From NCBI GenBank assembly GCA_024305405.1, contig JAKNDB010000015.1, forward strand, positions 130,001-194,000: a stretch of DNA of 64,000 bases. Reading direction: 5' to 3'. How positions within the stretch are numbered: the stretch's first letter is position 1; each line of letters begins with the position of its first letter. The position numbers were made by a program, and so were the translations under genes. Below are positions 41,455 to 54,528 of this stretch, one piece after another. The DNA comes from Dirofilaria immitis. Taxonomy: Eukaryota > Nematoda > Chromadorea > Rhabditida > Onchocercidae. The notes beneath the pieces were generated by a model, which was not told the origin of the DNA, did not search any database, and was given only the letters and a program-made list of their open reading frames with translations.

Positions 41455-44400
41455 GTTAGATTTTCTTTTAGTCAGATTATTTGGACACATTAGTGGAGCA
41501 TATAAGCATTGAATATATAATAGTACTAGCAGTGAAATAAAATTTCATTCTTATTTTTATTACGTATAATTAGAATGAGTGACGTAAGTCAGTATTCAGC
41601 TAATCAATTATACTGTTATAATTATAATATATCTGGAGTAGTATGTCAGGATAACTATAAGTTTCAGAAAATGATGCTAATAAATAATTAATAAATTGTT
41701 TATTTTTTTGTTACTTTTTTCAAATGCTCTATTAAATACTTGTCTTTAATCCTGATATTAGACATATATAATATCAATCTAAACATATACTAAATATATA
41801 TATATTTACTTGCGATTTAGATGTTTGTTTTTTAGCTGTAGTATTAAGAGTTTGTATTTTCTTTCTTTTTTCTGCCCCTTCCTCTTTAAAAATATGAGAA
41901 AAGAAGGTAGAAATATTGATTTAAATTGTTTGAAATTGAATTTTGATTGGGTAGCAATATTGATCATTTAATTTATTTCGTTGACATCACAGTATTTCAT
42001 ATTACAGGGTATACGGAATTTAGACAACGAGTTAATCAAACTTGTTGAAGCCAAGGAAGAAGATTACATGAAAATTTATAGAGTGTATTTGAAAATTGGA
42101 CATATTAGTTTATTGGCAAAAGATTTTCCTAGGGGTATGTTTATTCTTTTGATTATAAAATAATGAAATGAGAAATTTAAAGGAATTATGGGGGTATGGT
42201 CTAAGGAAATGTATATCTATCGTAATTTCATTAATATACAAATGTTAATAATATACTCGAAAGCATTGCTTTTAAAAGATTAACTTACATAATTAATAAA
42301 TTTTTCTATCTTGAAACAAGTTAGTTTGATTCGTATCACTCGTACTGAATGAAAACTACGGTCAAATAATATATGCAGTTGTGCGTATTGTGAATGTTTT
42401 TTTTAGCATTATCAGCTTATCAAAAAGCTTATAATCTGAATAAAGATGGATTCTGGAAAGAACCAGCTTCATATTTTGGTCTCGGAATGGTTTATTTTCA
42501 TTTCAAAGCATTTGAAATGTAAGTTTTTTAAATAAAAATAGAATGGTATAGTCAAGTACAATTTATTTAAATTTAGCTGTAATATGATTAAAAGCTTCAT
42601 CATTATCATTTGTGATAAGCATCTAACATCTAATTATGCACCCTTCATTATTTATTTGCATATTATTCTCTTTTTAATCACTTGTTCTATTCAACTTTCT
42701 TTTTCCGTCTTTATTTCTTTTTTTTGTTAATAATGATAATAAATGTGGAGATTATTAAAATGGAAAAATAATAGTAATAATTGCAAAATTCGTTTCGTTT
42801 TTTCCAAAATTACAAAAATAAGTATGGGTAAAAAATTGCTACGCGTAATTTAATGAATAGTTGCATAATTTTTATTTTGTTTCAAAGAAATTCTTGTTTA
42901 AAAATTATTCGTTTAAAAGATTATTCAGAAAAACTGTTTCACATTTTATACTATTAACTTTCCTGTTGCGAAGCTCATAATTCTTTTTCTTCTTTTTCAT
43001 CTTTTTTTTTTCTTCATTTACTTAATTCAAGCCGTTTTAACGATATAAATGACCGAAGAAAACTTAATTTTCTTCAGTATTAAAATCTTTTATAGTTAAC
43101 TTCTTAAATAATTAAATTTAATTTTCTTTTCGTTTTTATTTCTTCCCAACTCTTGATTTGTTTTTTTATTCATAAAAATTTTTGCAAGGAAGAAAAATCA
43201 TGAAAAAGATAGACTTAAGAAATATTTTTGAAATTTACTATTTAAAAATTATGTGCTGAAGGATTTTTTTTTCATAAATCAAAAGACGGCCAATTTTTAG
43301 AGATAAAAATTAAATTTGTGGAATTTGTAATCCTACCGTTTTATTGGTCAATTCCTTTCTTTTTTCATGCCGTTAAAGCAGCTGTCCTTCGTTCCTTCCT
43401 ATTTTAAAATGTTTAAATTAATGCGATTTGAATAGTAGGCTATCAAACATTTACTTCCAAATCGAACAGATGGTCAACGATAGGTGGACTAATAATGCTC
43501 ATCTCTCTTTCTATTTCTTCTTCATTACTACGTTTAATATCTTTTTATGACTTTTAGTTGACTTTTCACACAACCATTTGCATATTTTTCTTGATATGTT
43601 TCTCATGTTCATTTTATTTTAGCATATTGACTTTCTCGTCATCTTTCCCATATATGCATATATCGTCCATATCAAATTTTTATCTTAACTGCAGACCACA
43701 ATAATCAATCAGTAACCTTCAACTCTGGTCATTTATTTCTTTTTCATCCTCTACAATCACACTTGGAATATTATTTATTATGGAAAGGGTTAGCAAATGA
43801 GGGATGAGATAGAAATATTCCTCACTCATCATCTACCTCACACTTTTTTTCTCTTTAACCTGATCGATCGGCTTACTATTATTCTATGCTCCCGCATATA
43901 ATCCAAATATGTGTTATGCTGTCCACTACTCTTAATGTTATGTCTGCATATGTTGGTTGTTGTGACCTACTGACCATTCATTCATTCATTCAAGCTATCC
44001 TTTAATGAGAATATCTTGGCTTATACATTTCTTAATATGCTTAAAATTTGACTTATATCATATCATGATAAATTTAGCATATTTTTTTTTATTTTGATTA
44101 TTTTCTATCCTATTCTTCTCTTGCTTTATTCATCTTTTCTTAGCTTCTAAGTAATAAAATTGATGAGACTTATTATATCTTCATTTGCTTATTTTATGCT
44201 ATTTATTATTACCAATTTTATAATACTAACCATTTCTTATTGCAATTTTTAAATTTTTAATAAAGGAATGATTTATTTAGTCATTGTTGTAGTTGATGAT
44301 ATTTGATAAAAGATTGTTTTCTTATTTGATTAAAAATTAATTTTTATTTTTAGTTGATTTATCGTGAGGTTGGTTGATAGTAATTATTGCATCAATTTTA

Positions 44401-47400
44401 ATCATTTTACTATTATTGATTTTTGATATTCTTGAAGAGATATTCAGTGAGTAAACAGGAAATAGATACTAACATTATATTTAATTAGATAGTAAGCCAA
44501 TAAATAGATATTAACAATGCAATTTAAATAGACAATAAGCGAATAAATAGGCAATCATGATATATCTAAATAGACAATAAGCGAGTAAATAAATATTAAC
44601 AATGCAATTTAAATAGACAATAAGCGAGTAAATAGGCAATAATGAGATATCTAAATAGACAATAAGCGAATAAATAGGCAATAATGATATATCTAAATAG
44701 ACAATAAGCGAATAAATAAATATTAACAATGCAATTTAAATAGACAATAAGGCAAGTAAATAGGCAATAACGATATATCTAAATAGAAATAACAATATGT
44801 TAAAATAAGCAGTAAATGAATAATTACTTTTGCTTGTTCATTTATTAATAACCATAGAGCAAAGCATTTATATTTGATAGAATTGATTAATTTAGAAAAT
44901 ATTAAATTTAGCCCTTCTCATTATATGATTTGAGAAGCGTATTGAAGTATTCGTATTTGTGAATGGCTGACCTTTTTCTCTTTCCGATAAATGATATTAA
45001 TTAATAATAAATACATTATGTTAAACAATGATGGAAGAGAAATACCATACTAATACGAGAAAGTATAATAAAAATTATGTTCATTTTGGAAAAAATAAAA
45101 AAATTTTATTTTTTGATATCTTTTAAAATTTCTATGTAATAAAATTTTCATAAATTTGAATATCAATTGAATTAAATTTATAATTTCTTGCAAAAATTTT
45201 ATCAATAAAATTTGCATATGTAATTTCAATCTCATTTCTTCAAATGAATTGATTTATTGCAATTTTCTTTATCTAATTCTATTGAAACAAGTTGTTTTGA
45301 ATATTCGTTATCTAGTTTTATATCTGAGTTGCTTAGTTATGTTTGAAATTTTTTTTTTTCATTCAGTTTAAATATTTGCATTTAATTTCAGCGCTGGTGA
45401 AGCATTTAATCGTATTCTTTATTCACATCCAAATCACGAATTTACGGTTGAAATATATTCCAGATTGGGATTTATTTATAAAAATTTGGAACTTTTCGAA
45501 CTTGCTATCAAGGTCTTTACTTTTTTTCTATTTAAATTTTCTTATTTAGAAATGCAGAAAATACTGATATATTATGTTATTTGATTTCCAGTATTATTCA
45601 ATCATCAGTAGAGATATTAGCACTTTTATTGAGAAGGTTAAAATATTTGTCAAGTATTGATATTTTAGATCTCTAAGTTTTATAAAAATATTTTCTTGTA
45701 GGGATTCACACCTCTAATGTTGGATATATCCTATTGCATCTTATAACAAAACATAATTTATCAGAGCAAATAATTCGTAAAAGAGCTATTCTGAGTTCTT
45801 CTTCATTTTTGCTTCCATTTGCAAAAAAATTGTTCCCATTTTTTTGCTTTACGATAATACCTGCGAAACATAGAGCAAATTTTGATAGTTTGCCATTATG
45901 TATGCAAGTTGTAAAAAAAAGTAATGGCAGTGGGATAGAAGTAGACGTATGGATGCTTTGCTTAGTTTTTAAATGTGATAAAATTATCTTTCAATTAATA
46001 AGATGAAATATTAGTTTGATTATTTAGAAATTTAATTATTATTATTAAAAGGGATGTTATGAAATGATGAGTGAAGATATTATCATTAAATAAGTGAGGA
46101 CTTATACAGAGTGAATTAATTAGAAGAATTGAGCCATATTTAAATGAAATGAATCGCTACTGTTTTCTTAATTAGAGTGATAAATTGATATGATCATTAG
46201 CAGAGTAACAAGTGACGTAGTTTTACACTCTGTGATTGTTATTTTAATGATCATTTATCGTTTGTATAATTGAACTTTTAACCCTATAAGTTACATTTCG
46301 ATACGCTATGTGTTGATTACATCTGAATATTCATTAAATATCATTTGAGTAATTTATCGGCACAATTGGTTCAAATTATTCATTACAGCACTTCACAGCA
46401 GCACTGAACGACAGCCGTGAAAGCACATTTCTAACGAAGGTTGAATTGCGTTTTAACATAGCTCATTGCTACGACATCGCTGGTGACCTTGATCGGGCAG
46501 CGATCGAGTATCGAACAATCTTAACTGACCATTCCGTTCAACTGACGAGCAGTTTACAAGCGCAGATTTTAAGACAACTTGGTAATATATCATCTATTTT
46601 TGTTTCTTTTTTCTCCATTTACCTATTCCTTACTTTTTATTTATTTTATTTTATTTTTTTCGATTTTTCCGCTAATGATATGACTATTTTTCGGATCTAG
46701 TTTCATGAGATACATATATGTTATCATTTATTTAATGTCAACTTTCAAAGTTTCATTCATTTCTTTTTTTTCACAATTTTATTGTACGTTTTATTTGCAA
46801 ACTTAACATTATTTTTTACAATGCGTAATTGTATATTTTTTGATGAAATTACGCGAAATCAATGAATAATTTATGCGGATTTATCTCAAATTTGAATGAG
46901 TTTTGACTTTTCAGCAAAATTTTTTTCCTTATTCATTTGCATTTATTATTCAATTTTACATTTTGCTATCGGATTAATGGAATGATCATTACTTGAAATG
47001 TTAATTTGCCAGATTTTCTATGTATCTTCTTTTGTTCAACAACTGCAAACATGCATAGGAAATTTTTGGATTTTAGTAACATACTTTTGATTACGATAAA
47101 ATATGTTTATGTTCAATTAGTTACGAGAGGAATTGGAAAAGTGTATTAGAGATTCTATTCCTATGAATAATTTAATTATATTGCATATTTCAGGTTGGTT
47201 GTGCTATCGTGAAGAGTGTGCACCGGCACAAAGACCTCAAAAGATTTTTGAAGCAGAAAATTATTTAATTCAAAGCAAAGAACTCGAACCAAATTGTGGA
47301 AAAACATATTATTATTTAGGACGTTGTTACGGCGAGCTACAAGATAGAGCACACGACGCATTTGTTTATTACAGGTTAATCATTTCAAAATTTTGCCGCT

Positions 47401-50400
47401 TGAAAAACAAATTACGGTATCATTAGAATTTTAAAATTATATGCATATGTGTTATAGATAACGGTTTCTTGTGGAATTTTGTAAATTATGATTTCGTAAG
47501 CTTTCTTATGTTTTTTAAAAATCATCATGGATATTAATTAATAACAAACTGTATATCCAAAAGTGGATAAGATAAGAAACTTAAATCTGGATGGAAGATA
47601 CTAGAAAAATTATATAAGAAACTTAAAAACTATCTTGTACTAGAACAATTCATTATTATGGCTCGTAAATATGATTTCATGTAAAAGATGTAATTAATCA
47701 GTACTCGGTTATTCAATTACTTTTTCATTACATTTTCCGCTATTTATCATATTACTTTATTAGAGATTGTCACGTCCAATATTTTTATCATTAATAAGTT
47801 TATTATCAAATTTTTGTAAGTTTATTGTCATTAAATTTGTTTCATTTCCAGACATTCAATTGATAAATCAGAAGCAGATGCAGACACGTGGTGTAGTATT
47901 GGTGTTTTATATCAGCAACAAAGTCAGCCAATGGATGCATTGCAGGTTGATTAATTTTTTTAATCTTGATTTAAAAATAATTCGAATTAATGTCTGTTTT
48001 AGCGGGTTAAATCTGAATTAAGAAATAGTTTCCGTCTATGGCGAATTAACTGTTATGGTGAATTGCTAGACAAATAAGCATTGTTATTGTTCTTGTAATT
48101 ATCATTGTTATTACTGCTGATTATTTTTCCTGGTCATTTAGACAAATAATCAAAAACTCTTTAAATTTACTTTTTTCTTTTTCTAGGCGTTTATTTGTGC
48201 AGTTCAATCAGATCGTGAACACAGTGCAGCGTGGACAGATTTAGGACGATTATACGAAGTTAATTGTCAATTTTCGGACGCACTTCATTGTTTTAAGAAA
48301 GCATTGAACTGTCAACCAGGTTAGCTCAAATTTTAATGAAAGAATTCTGAATAATTTTTAAGTAGTGCAATAAATATGCAATTGCGAAAGCTTTGTATTG
48401 GAGCTCTAATAAACTATCAAAAACACAGAATTTTGTTGTTTGATTATTGTTGAACAGTTCCAGTAATTGCCAAATTATCCGCTGAGATGAAATGAAATAA
48501 TTTTTTATCATTTTTTTTATTAACTTCATTGTGACGAAATTATTGCAAGTCATGCTGATTACTTTGTTTATAGAGTCATTCTTGTTAGATTATAAAAATT
48601 GCAAAAATTTTTTGCCTCAGCGGTTTGAGATTACGAATTTATCGTTTTCTAGCAGCACCGGAAGCTTTGAAAGCGAGAATACGTGTCCTTGAGAAGGAAT
48701 TGCATCCGTCTTCATTACTTCTTGAAATTTGCGAACTCTGCCACCCAGCGAGTAAATTTTTTTTTTAATTTTGAAAAGTTGGAGAAGTCTTTAAATATTT
48801 TTGCTTTAAAAACTTTTCCTTTTATTTCAGATTACCTGGTCTTAACGAAGCTTGGAGACTTTCCATTCCTGCAGAACTGAGTCAAAGGCAGGAAGAGTTC
48901 TTAAAAGTATGTTTTTATTTCTGTAAATCACGCAGGATTTTTTAGTGTCAGATATCACATTCTTTTATATTTTATCGACGTTGCAACTGTTCTGCTCCGC
49001 AATTTTCATTGAATTTTTGCCTTTAACTATTTTTGGTTTTAATAAAAGGTAAATTAATTTGACTACTTTTCAGCAAAAACAGCAGCGCTATCGTGACGGT
49101 AGTCCATTATTTTCCGCTACATTAACATTACCGCAGGTATTTTAATTTACAAACAATGCAAAAATTCAATGAAGCAATAGCTTTTATAGCTCTTCATTTT
49201 TTTATTCAAATAATTTTAGTGATTTTTTTGATTGATTGAATTCCATATACATTGATATCGTCGCCAATGTCTTCTTATTATACAGAATTATTATTTATTA
49301 TTGTGCAGAATATGGAGGATTCAATAGAAGTACAAATTCAACTAATGAATATTTTACGCGCAAATAAAGCTGAAATTACTGAGCGCGAGCGTGCTTTACT
49401 GGAGATGCTGGAAAGCAAATACGGGAAGGTTAGTTTAAGGATACGTAGTTCAAAAATTTCTAAATGCTATTTTGGGAATATAATAAATATTCCAAATCAG
49501 TATGATCAAAACTCCACTGATCTAACTGCATCATTTGTTTTTTGATTCTAATTAAAATGCACTAAAATTCATAATACGCCAATTGCATTACTTTTTAGAT
49601 TAATAAAAATGGCACCGAACAATCGACTGAAACGCGCGTTGAACAAGATTTTACGAATGGCAGTATCAAACAAGAAATGCCGGTGGATGGTATCCTATTA
49701 TTACCTTGAATAAATTTTTAGTTCTAAGTGATTTATATCCTATTAGGATCTTCCAAATTTCTAAATATTTAAATGAATTGTTTTAGATACTTGCTTTTGG
49801 TTACTGTTAAATTTTATTCCTCATTTTTTGAATCACCCAGCACTTGTTGTAGGTGATGATGCTGTACCTTCCACTTCTTCATCAAAGATTCAGTCCGAAG
49901 AAAGGACTACTGCCGATACTAAAGATATGACAAAAGAACGAGTAATTCATTAATATTTGCAATCTAAAGATAATATGATAATCGAAGAAATAAGTTGATG
50001 CTTGTTGCTTTTGAAAAATTTTTAAAGTGCCATGAACAAAAATTTATTTTTATTTCAGGCGAAGTCAGCTAAAGAAGTTTCTTTATTACCTTATTCATTT
50101 TCTCTTACTGCTGATGTCCGAGTACCGCTCACAATTACGGCATCGGAATTGATGGAAAGATGTAGGAAACGAGTTGATAAACCAAGTGAATTTCTGGAAA
50201 TATTTGATGAAAAAGTGAAGCCTCCAACCTTACCAGAAGTACCACAAATGGAAAAATCTCCACCTGAGAAAGTATGTGCAATTTTTTTTTCTGAAAATAC
50301 GAATTACTAAAGGCAATACCTCTTCGAAACTTCTAAGTAACATAAAGCGAGGATATTGTTACAGCTATACTTTTCTTTTCTTTTCTTTTCTTGAAGAGAT

Positions 50401-53400
50401 GAACTATAATTAATCCGTTGGAAATCATTTATTTCTTAGGAGATTTGATGATCAATTCCAAATATTATTTTTAGCTTTACGACCAACACCTGTAATTATG
50501 GTGGAATCACGAAAGGAAGCTCATAGTATTGAGCTACAGAATTATTGTTATAATAGTGCAGTTGCATTAATACGTGGTTTGACACAAACTTTGAAGATGG
50601 ATCTCTCATTGTTTTCAACAAAATCCTTATTGGAAATTGCACCAAATCATGAGGTTCGTTCTTCGAAAGATATTGATGCATTGAAAGAATATTCTGTTTT
50701 ATCATATGCTTATGCAAAAATGAATAACAAGTCATATGAATACTTTGATATTATCGCGTAATAGTTTTAATGTTTTTGTTAATTTGAGGTTAGGAATTTT
50801 ACAACTTCTCAATTTTTTGATAGATTTAAAAGTAGGCAAAAGTTATTTTAAAGTTTTTGAATGATTCGATGTCATGTTTCAGCCTTACCTCAGTCATTCT
50901 TTGTTTTAAGGTGACACCTAAAATGAGTTTGAAGTTCGTTAGCAAATATTTCAGTTCACGAGGCACTGTTTATCCTTTTTATTTTTATGAATACGTATGA
51001 ACATATTTTTGCAAAATCTATTTATCTGGCATTTCTACCTGTAATTTTGATCCCATTCAGCTGAACAAAACCTGAAGACTGCTCTTACCTATTTTAAAAG
51101 AACAATTTTAAGTGAGTTGGAAAGAACTTGTTAAAAATTAGTTAGCTTTTATTTTTGCGTTTTCTGCGAGCTATTTGAGAATGTTTGCAAAAATATGGTA
51201 ATTTTTAGGTGGAAATTCGATCTCAGTACAGAATGTCTCCTGATCAAAACGTTGATCACCTCGGACAGCCAACATGGACGTGCCATAGTACCCGTTCTTA
51301 TACCACTATTGCTCATTATGCTCAATACCAAGCTCAATCATTCCAATATAGCTTGAAGGTAGCGTCTTCATTTATTTTTAATAAGTGGTAGGGAAAACTG
51401 ATCTAGAAATTGATCTATAAATTTGTTAGTCGATTGAACTGTTAAACCACAAAAGGCGTATTTCTGGAATAATAGAGCAAGAGAAACATCATCTGTTTCG
51501 GTTGACTAAATACAAACCATTGACAATCTAATTAATTCGGCAAATTAGATTAAGCGATATGAGATCCGGAATTATTCCACACATCTTTAAATTCATATCA
51601 TTACTATGATATGTGTTGAAATGTATAAAGTTTGCGGTGATTAATAGATTTTCAGATCAAAATATAGACAAAGGCTGAAAAATTGCATATTTTATTGGTT
51701 GAAATTTAGGAAGAAGCTGAAAAACTTCGCGCGGCAAGTGCAAAGTATGGTGGTAGTGGTACTTCAACAGATACCGGAAATGGTTCATTGAAACGGAGAC
51801 GTGCTACTGTACCTGAGGAATCTCAAATGCCGATGAAATTGATCAAATTTGGAACAAATGTTGACCTTTCGGATGAAGCAAAGTTTAAGTAAGAGGATAT
51901 ACAATTTTTTTATATTTCATGAAAATTATTCTATCAATTTAATTTTTTTTCTTCTTAACTTTTTGTACATTCGCTCTTTCTGTTTTTGTTTTTTCCATTT
52001 CTCACTTCTTGAAAACTTCTTCTTTGTAAGAATATTACGTAAATAAAAGAGGAATCTTTATTGTGTTTGGCGTATTTTAATTGTGAAATAAAGTAAAAGG
52101 GCATGGAATTATATGTCATTTTATTTTAGGGCACAATTAGCGGAATTGAATAAAATGCCATCTTTTGCACGGTTAATTGCCGCATGTAATATGTTAACAC
52201 ATCTTGGACATACTGTTTATGGTATGAATACTGTTCAATTATATATGAAGGTATGTTTCTTAATGCAAGGAATTGATAAAAATCATTTTTATTGCAAGTT
52301 ATTGTTTATTTAAAATTCAAATTCTTTATTAGAAAAATTGTTTCAATTTAATGGCAGAGAATAAAGTTTGGTCTATTTTTATTACTATAATTTACTGATA
52401 ATTTTAGGTACCAGGTGCACGTACTCCAGGGCATGTTGAAAATAACTGTTTGGCATCAGTGAACGTCAACATCGGTCCAGGTGATTGTGAATGGTTTTGT
52501 GTTCCATACGAATATTGGGCAGCAATGAATGAGATGGTTGAAAAGTATGCTTTCAATTAATCTTTAAAATAGAATAGTGGTTTAGTATCAAGAAGGGAGA
52601 AGAAAATAGGGAGATGAGATTATAATTATGATTAAAAGTAACCTAAAGCAGTTTTTTAATAGTAAATATGATTAATTACAAGTTTTAGAATTCATAATCA
52701 TTATATTTTTATCTAGTAACGATAAAAACTTCTTGGTAATTTCAATTTTCAGGCGTAAGTTGAACTTTTTAAAAGGATCATGGTGGCCAGATATTGATGA
52801 ATTATTGGAAGCAAATATCCCTGTGTATCGGTTTACGCAGAAAGCAGGTGATGTAGCATGGATAGGTAGTGGATGTATTCATTGGGTACATAGTACCGGA
52901 TGGTGTAACAATGTAGCATGGAATGTTGGGCCACCCACACCAACTCAATATGAAATGGCTGTTCATTGCCATGAATGGAACAAACTTAATGTAACCTTTT
53001 TTTCCTTAATATTTCGTAAAAAAATCAGAATTTGGTGAGGCATAATGCTAAGAAAAAAATTTTAATTAAATTTTAGTTTCTTCTCAAATTGATATCTGAA
53101 AAATTTCACAAAGAAAAAAAAACAATTTTTAAATGAAATTACTTTTTATTTGTAATACGTCATATTATTAATCTATTTCTCTTTATTTCCATAAGAATAC
53201 AATATTGTACTTCCGTTTCAACTATCTCTATAGAGACAACCAGATGAATAGATTTATCCATGCTGTTTATAATACTTCTAACACATTTTTTGACACCAAA
53301 AATTTTATTTATTGTTTTGCTTAATCATCGGTTATGATTCTTTTTGGTACGAATTGTAGCAATGTTATTCAAAATTTAAATTTGTGGTCAAATGATTGGG

Positions 53401-54528
53401 TGAAGATTATAATGTTCCATTTCAGGGTTACAAATCATTGGTTCCAATGCAGCATTTAAGCTGGCAGTTAGCACGAAATATACGTTTTTCGAATCAAAAA
53501 ATGTTTACGTTAATCAAACAAATGCTCATACGATCATTGGCTTACAGTAAAATGATTGTTGATATGTTGAGTATTTACGATAAGCCAATTCGAATGCATC
53601 CAAGGCAAAAAGGCGAAGTATCACACTATTGTTCTACTTGTGAGGTTCGTTACTTTAAATATTATCGTTCGAAATTCACATTTAGAATTCAAACAATGTG
53701 TAATTAAGGAATTGTTTTAAAAACAAATTTGACCTCTTTGAAAGATTCGCTCTGTTTGCCTGCTAAACGGAAGTCTCAAGTTATTAGATTTGCTATGATC
53801 TTTGTCTTTTTAAGATATTTTATTAATTTCTAAATGTAATGTAAACGCAGTTATTTGAAATGCTCATTTCACACTTCACATTGTTTCCGGTTTCACACAT
53901 TTATCACTGTTCGATTCTAACTTTGTGGCATGAGAAACTTTTTGCCTTGAGAAATAAATGAATCTGATATCTTTGCATTTTTTTCCGTTCTTTTTCTGAA
54001 GTTATCTAGTGTTTTCCTCTGCAGATCGAAGTTTGGAACATTTTGTTTGTTCGTGAAGTAAATGGCAAATTTCCTGTTTATTGTGTTCAATGTGCTCGAA
54101 AAGCAGATCTCTCCAATTTTACTGTTCTTCAGCAATATACATTCGATGATCTTTGCAGTGTTTTTGATCAATTTCGTCTTTATCCGGTAAATGTTTTTTC
54201 CAATAAGAACTAATTTTCACTTGTAGGAAGTAATTGGCAAATTAATAATATATTGATGAAAATAAAGTATATCGTTTAATAATTTACAATCATTAGCAAT
54301 TAGTATATTGCATGTTTTAATTTTTTGTCCTGTGTCTACCCTTTTGTTACATCTCAAATATTCTATTAAAGTTTTTCTTTGAAACATTTATCTAAATAAT
54401 GGAACTAACTGTTTTTCATTTTAGTTAAATTATTCGAGAAATTTATAAATTCCAAATTAAAATTTTTTTACAACCCATCAGAACTTTTTTTGCCATTTCA
54501 GCAAAACAGGTCTGCCGTTGTTTGTTGA
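41026..54528 (+). CDS. utx-1: UTX/KDM6A-type histone H3K27 demethylase
   Basis: About 24 exons encode roughly 1,080 residues, close to the known nematode UTX-1 size. In order: a short N-terminus, about eight TPR units (residues ~40-400), a low-complexity linker, the JmjC domain (~760-945) and a C-terminal zinc module (~1010-1045). The enzyme removes methyl groups from H3K27me3/me2 in the nucleus, using Fe(II) and 2-oxoglutarate, within the MLL3/4-type COMPASS complex. The iron ligands are HVE in TPGHVENN and the His of CIHWVHS; the 2-oxoglutarate-contacting Lys and Thr of YMK and RTPG are present. Four zinc cysteines are kept (HYCSTCE and VYCVQCARK). Two exons (48653-48751 and 50475-50653) are one base short. 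The stop is TGA at 54526-54528. Introns are mostly under 1 kb except 42519-45391. Confidence 0.94.
42008..45512 (+). CDS. utx-1: utx-1 exons, first TPR units
   Basis: Exons 42008-42134, 42407-42518 and 45392-45512, with matching phases. Sequence such as [20 protein letters not shown], then [19 protein letters not shown] and [18 protein letters not shown], gives the classic W/L-G-Y-A-P spacing of TPRs. It lines up with UTX TPR 1-3, which bind partner proteins of the COMPASS complex. Confidence 0.92.
42519..45391. other. Large utx-1 intron
   Basis: 2.9 kb. The stretch 43300-44000 is less repetitive and slightly richer in G+C than other introns here, but shows no open frame, tRNA-like fold or splice pair that I could support. 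A tandem repeat occupies 44460-44790. Confidence 0.5.
44460..44800. repeat. AAATAGACAATAAGCGARTAAATA tandem repeat
   Basis: About eight imperfect units of AATAGACAATAAGCGAATAAATA alternating with GGCAATAATGATATATCTA or TATTAACAATGCAATTTA, a two-variant higher-order pattern. The minus-strand frame [14 protein letters not shown] is an artefact of the period. Confidence 0.8.
45592..45636 (+). CDS. utx-1: Possible 45-nt cassette micro-exon in utx-1
   Basis: Acceptor tgatttccag and donor AAG|gttaaa frame exactly 15 open codons ([15 protein letters not shown]) that would insert in phase 0 between the exons ending at 45512 and starting at 46389. The neighbouring exons join perfectly without it, so it would be optional. 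It would lengthen a TPR helix or turn. There is no homology support. Confidence 0.25.
46389..48319 (+). CDS. utx-1: utx-1 exons, middle TPR units
   Basis: Exons 46389-46581, 47194-47374, 47852-47945 and 48187-48319. They include [60 protein letters not shown] and [20 protein letters not shown], each a clear TPR that aligns one to one with human UTX. Phases run 0, 1, 2, 0, 1. The exon at 46389 is visibly richer in G+C than its neighbours. Confidence 0.93.
48653..48751 (+). CDS. utx-1: utx-1 last TPR exon, one base short
   Basis: It starts [16 protein letters not shown] after a TAGCAG tandem acceptor (48653 or 48656). As written, the end reads in the wrong phase for the next exon. One extra A or T in GAAATTTGCG (48724-48731) changes the end to NLRTLPPSE, restores phase 2 at the gtaaat donor and joins the next exon's [17 protein letters not shown], as in vertebrate UTX. 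Confidence 0.85.
48831..50271 (+). CDS. utx-1: utx-1 linker exons between TPR and JmjC
   Basis: Exons 48831-48906 ([16 protein letters not shown], the conserved post-TPR motif), 49074-49136, 49309-49428 (a helix resembling the LRANRNNL..LMLEQLESQ segment of UTX), 49599-49689, 49841-49941 and 50059-50271. The middle part is polar and probably disordered, much shorter than in vertebrates. The last exon ends in a Pro/Lys-rich stretch just before the JmjC-flanking helical region. Confidence 0.9.
50475..50653 (+). CDS. utx-1: utx-1 pre-JmjC exon, one base short
   Basis: It contains [14 protein letters not shown] and [20 protein letters not shown], matching the conserved helix before the JmjC domain (LAGALKLDLGLFSTKTL in human UTX). 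It is 179 nt where phase requires 180. One extra T in the TTT at 50476-50478 gives KLLRPTP, aligning with KLNPPTP. Past the gttcgt donor the frame stays open for another 36 codons before TAA. Confidence 0.88.
51209..52990 (+). CDS. utx-1: utx-1 JmjC demethylase domain
   Basis: Exons 51209-51358, 51710-51888, 52130-52250, 52408-52544 and 52753-52990, all phase-consistent. Landmarks are [64 protein letters not shown] (2-oxoglutarate Thr; iron His and Glu), [35 protein letters not shown] and [20 protein letters not shown] (third iron ligand). All catalytic residues known from human UTX are present, so activity is expected. Confidence 0.96.
53426..54528 (+). CDS. utx-1: utx-1 C-terminal helical and zinc-binding module
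   Basis: Exons 53426-53644, 54025-54186 and 54502-54528. [19 protein letters not shown] begins the helical part. HYCSTCE and VYCVQCARK supply four zinc cysteines of the UTX GATA-like module, which in human UTX reads histone H3 upstream of K27. The final exon adds QNRSAVVC and a TGA. Confidence 0.93.

Noticed and set aside
45734..46006. 90-residue ORF inside a utx-1 intron
   Set aside because: Flanking utx-1 exons join in phase without it, and its sequence has no recognisable family or splice pair.
47121..47193. 5' extension of the utx-1 exon at 47194 (acceptor tcaattag)
   Set aside because: It would put the joined reading frame out of phase and hit TAG; the conserved GW start is at 47194.
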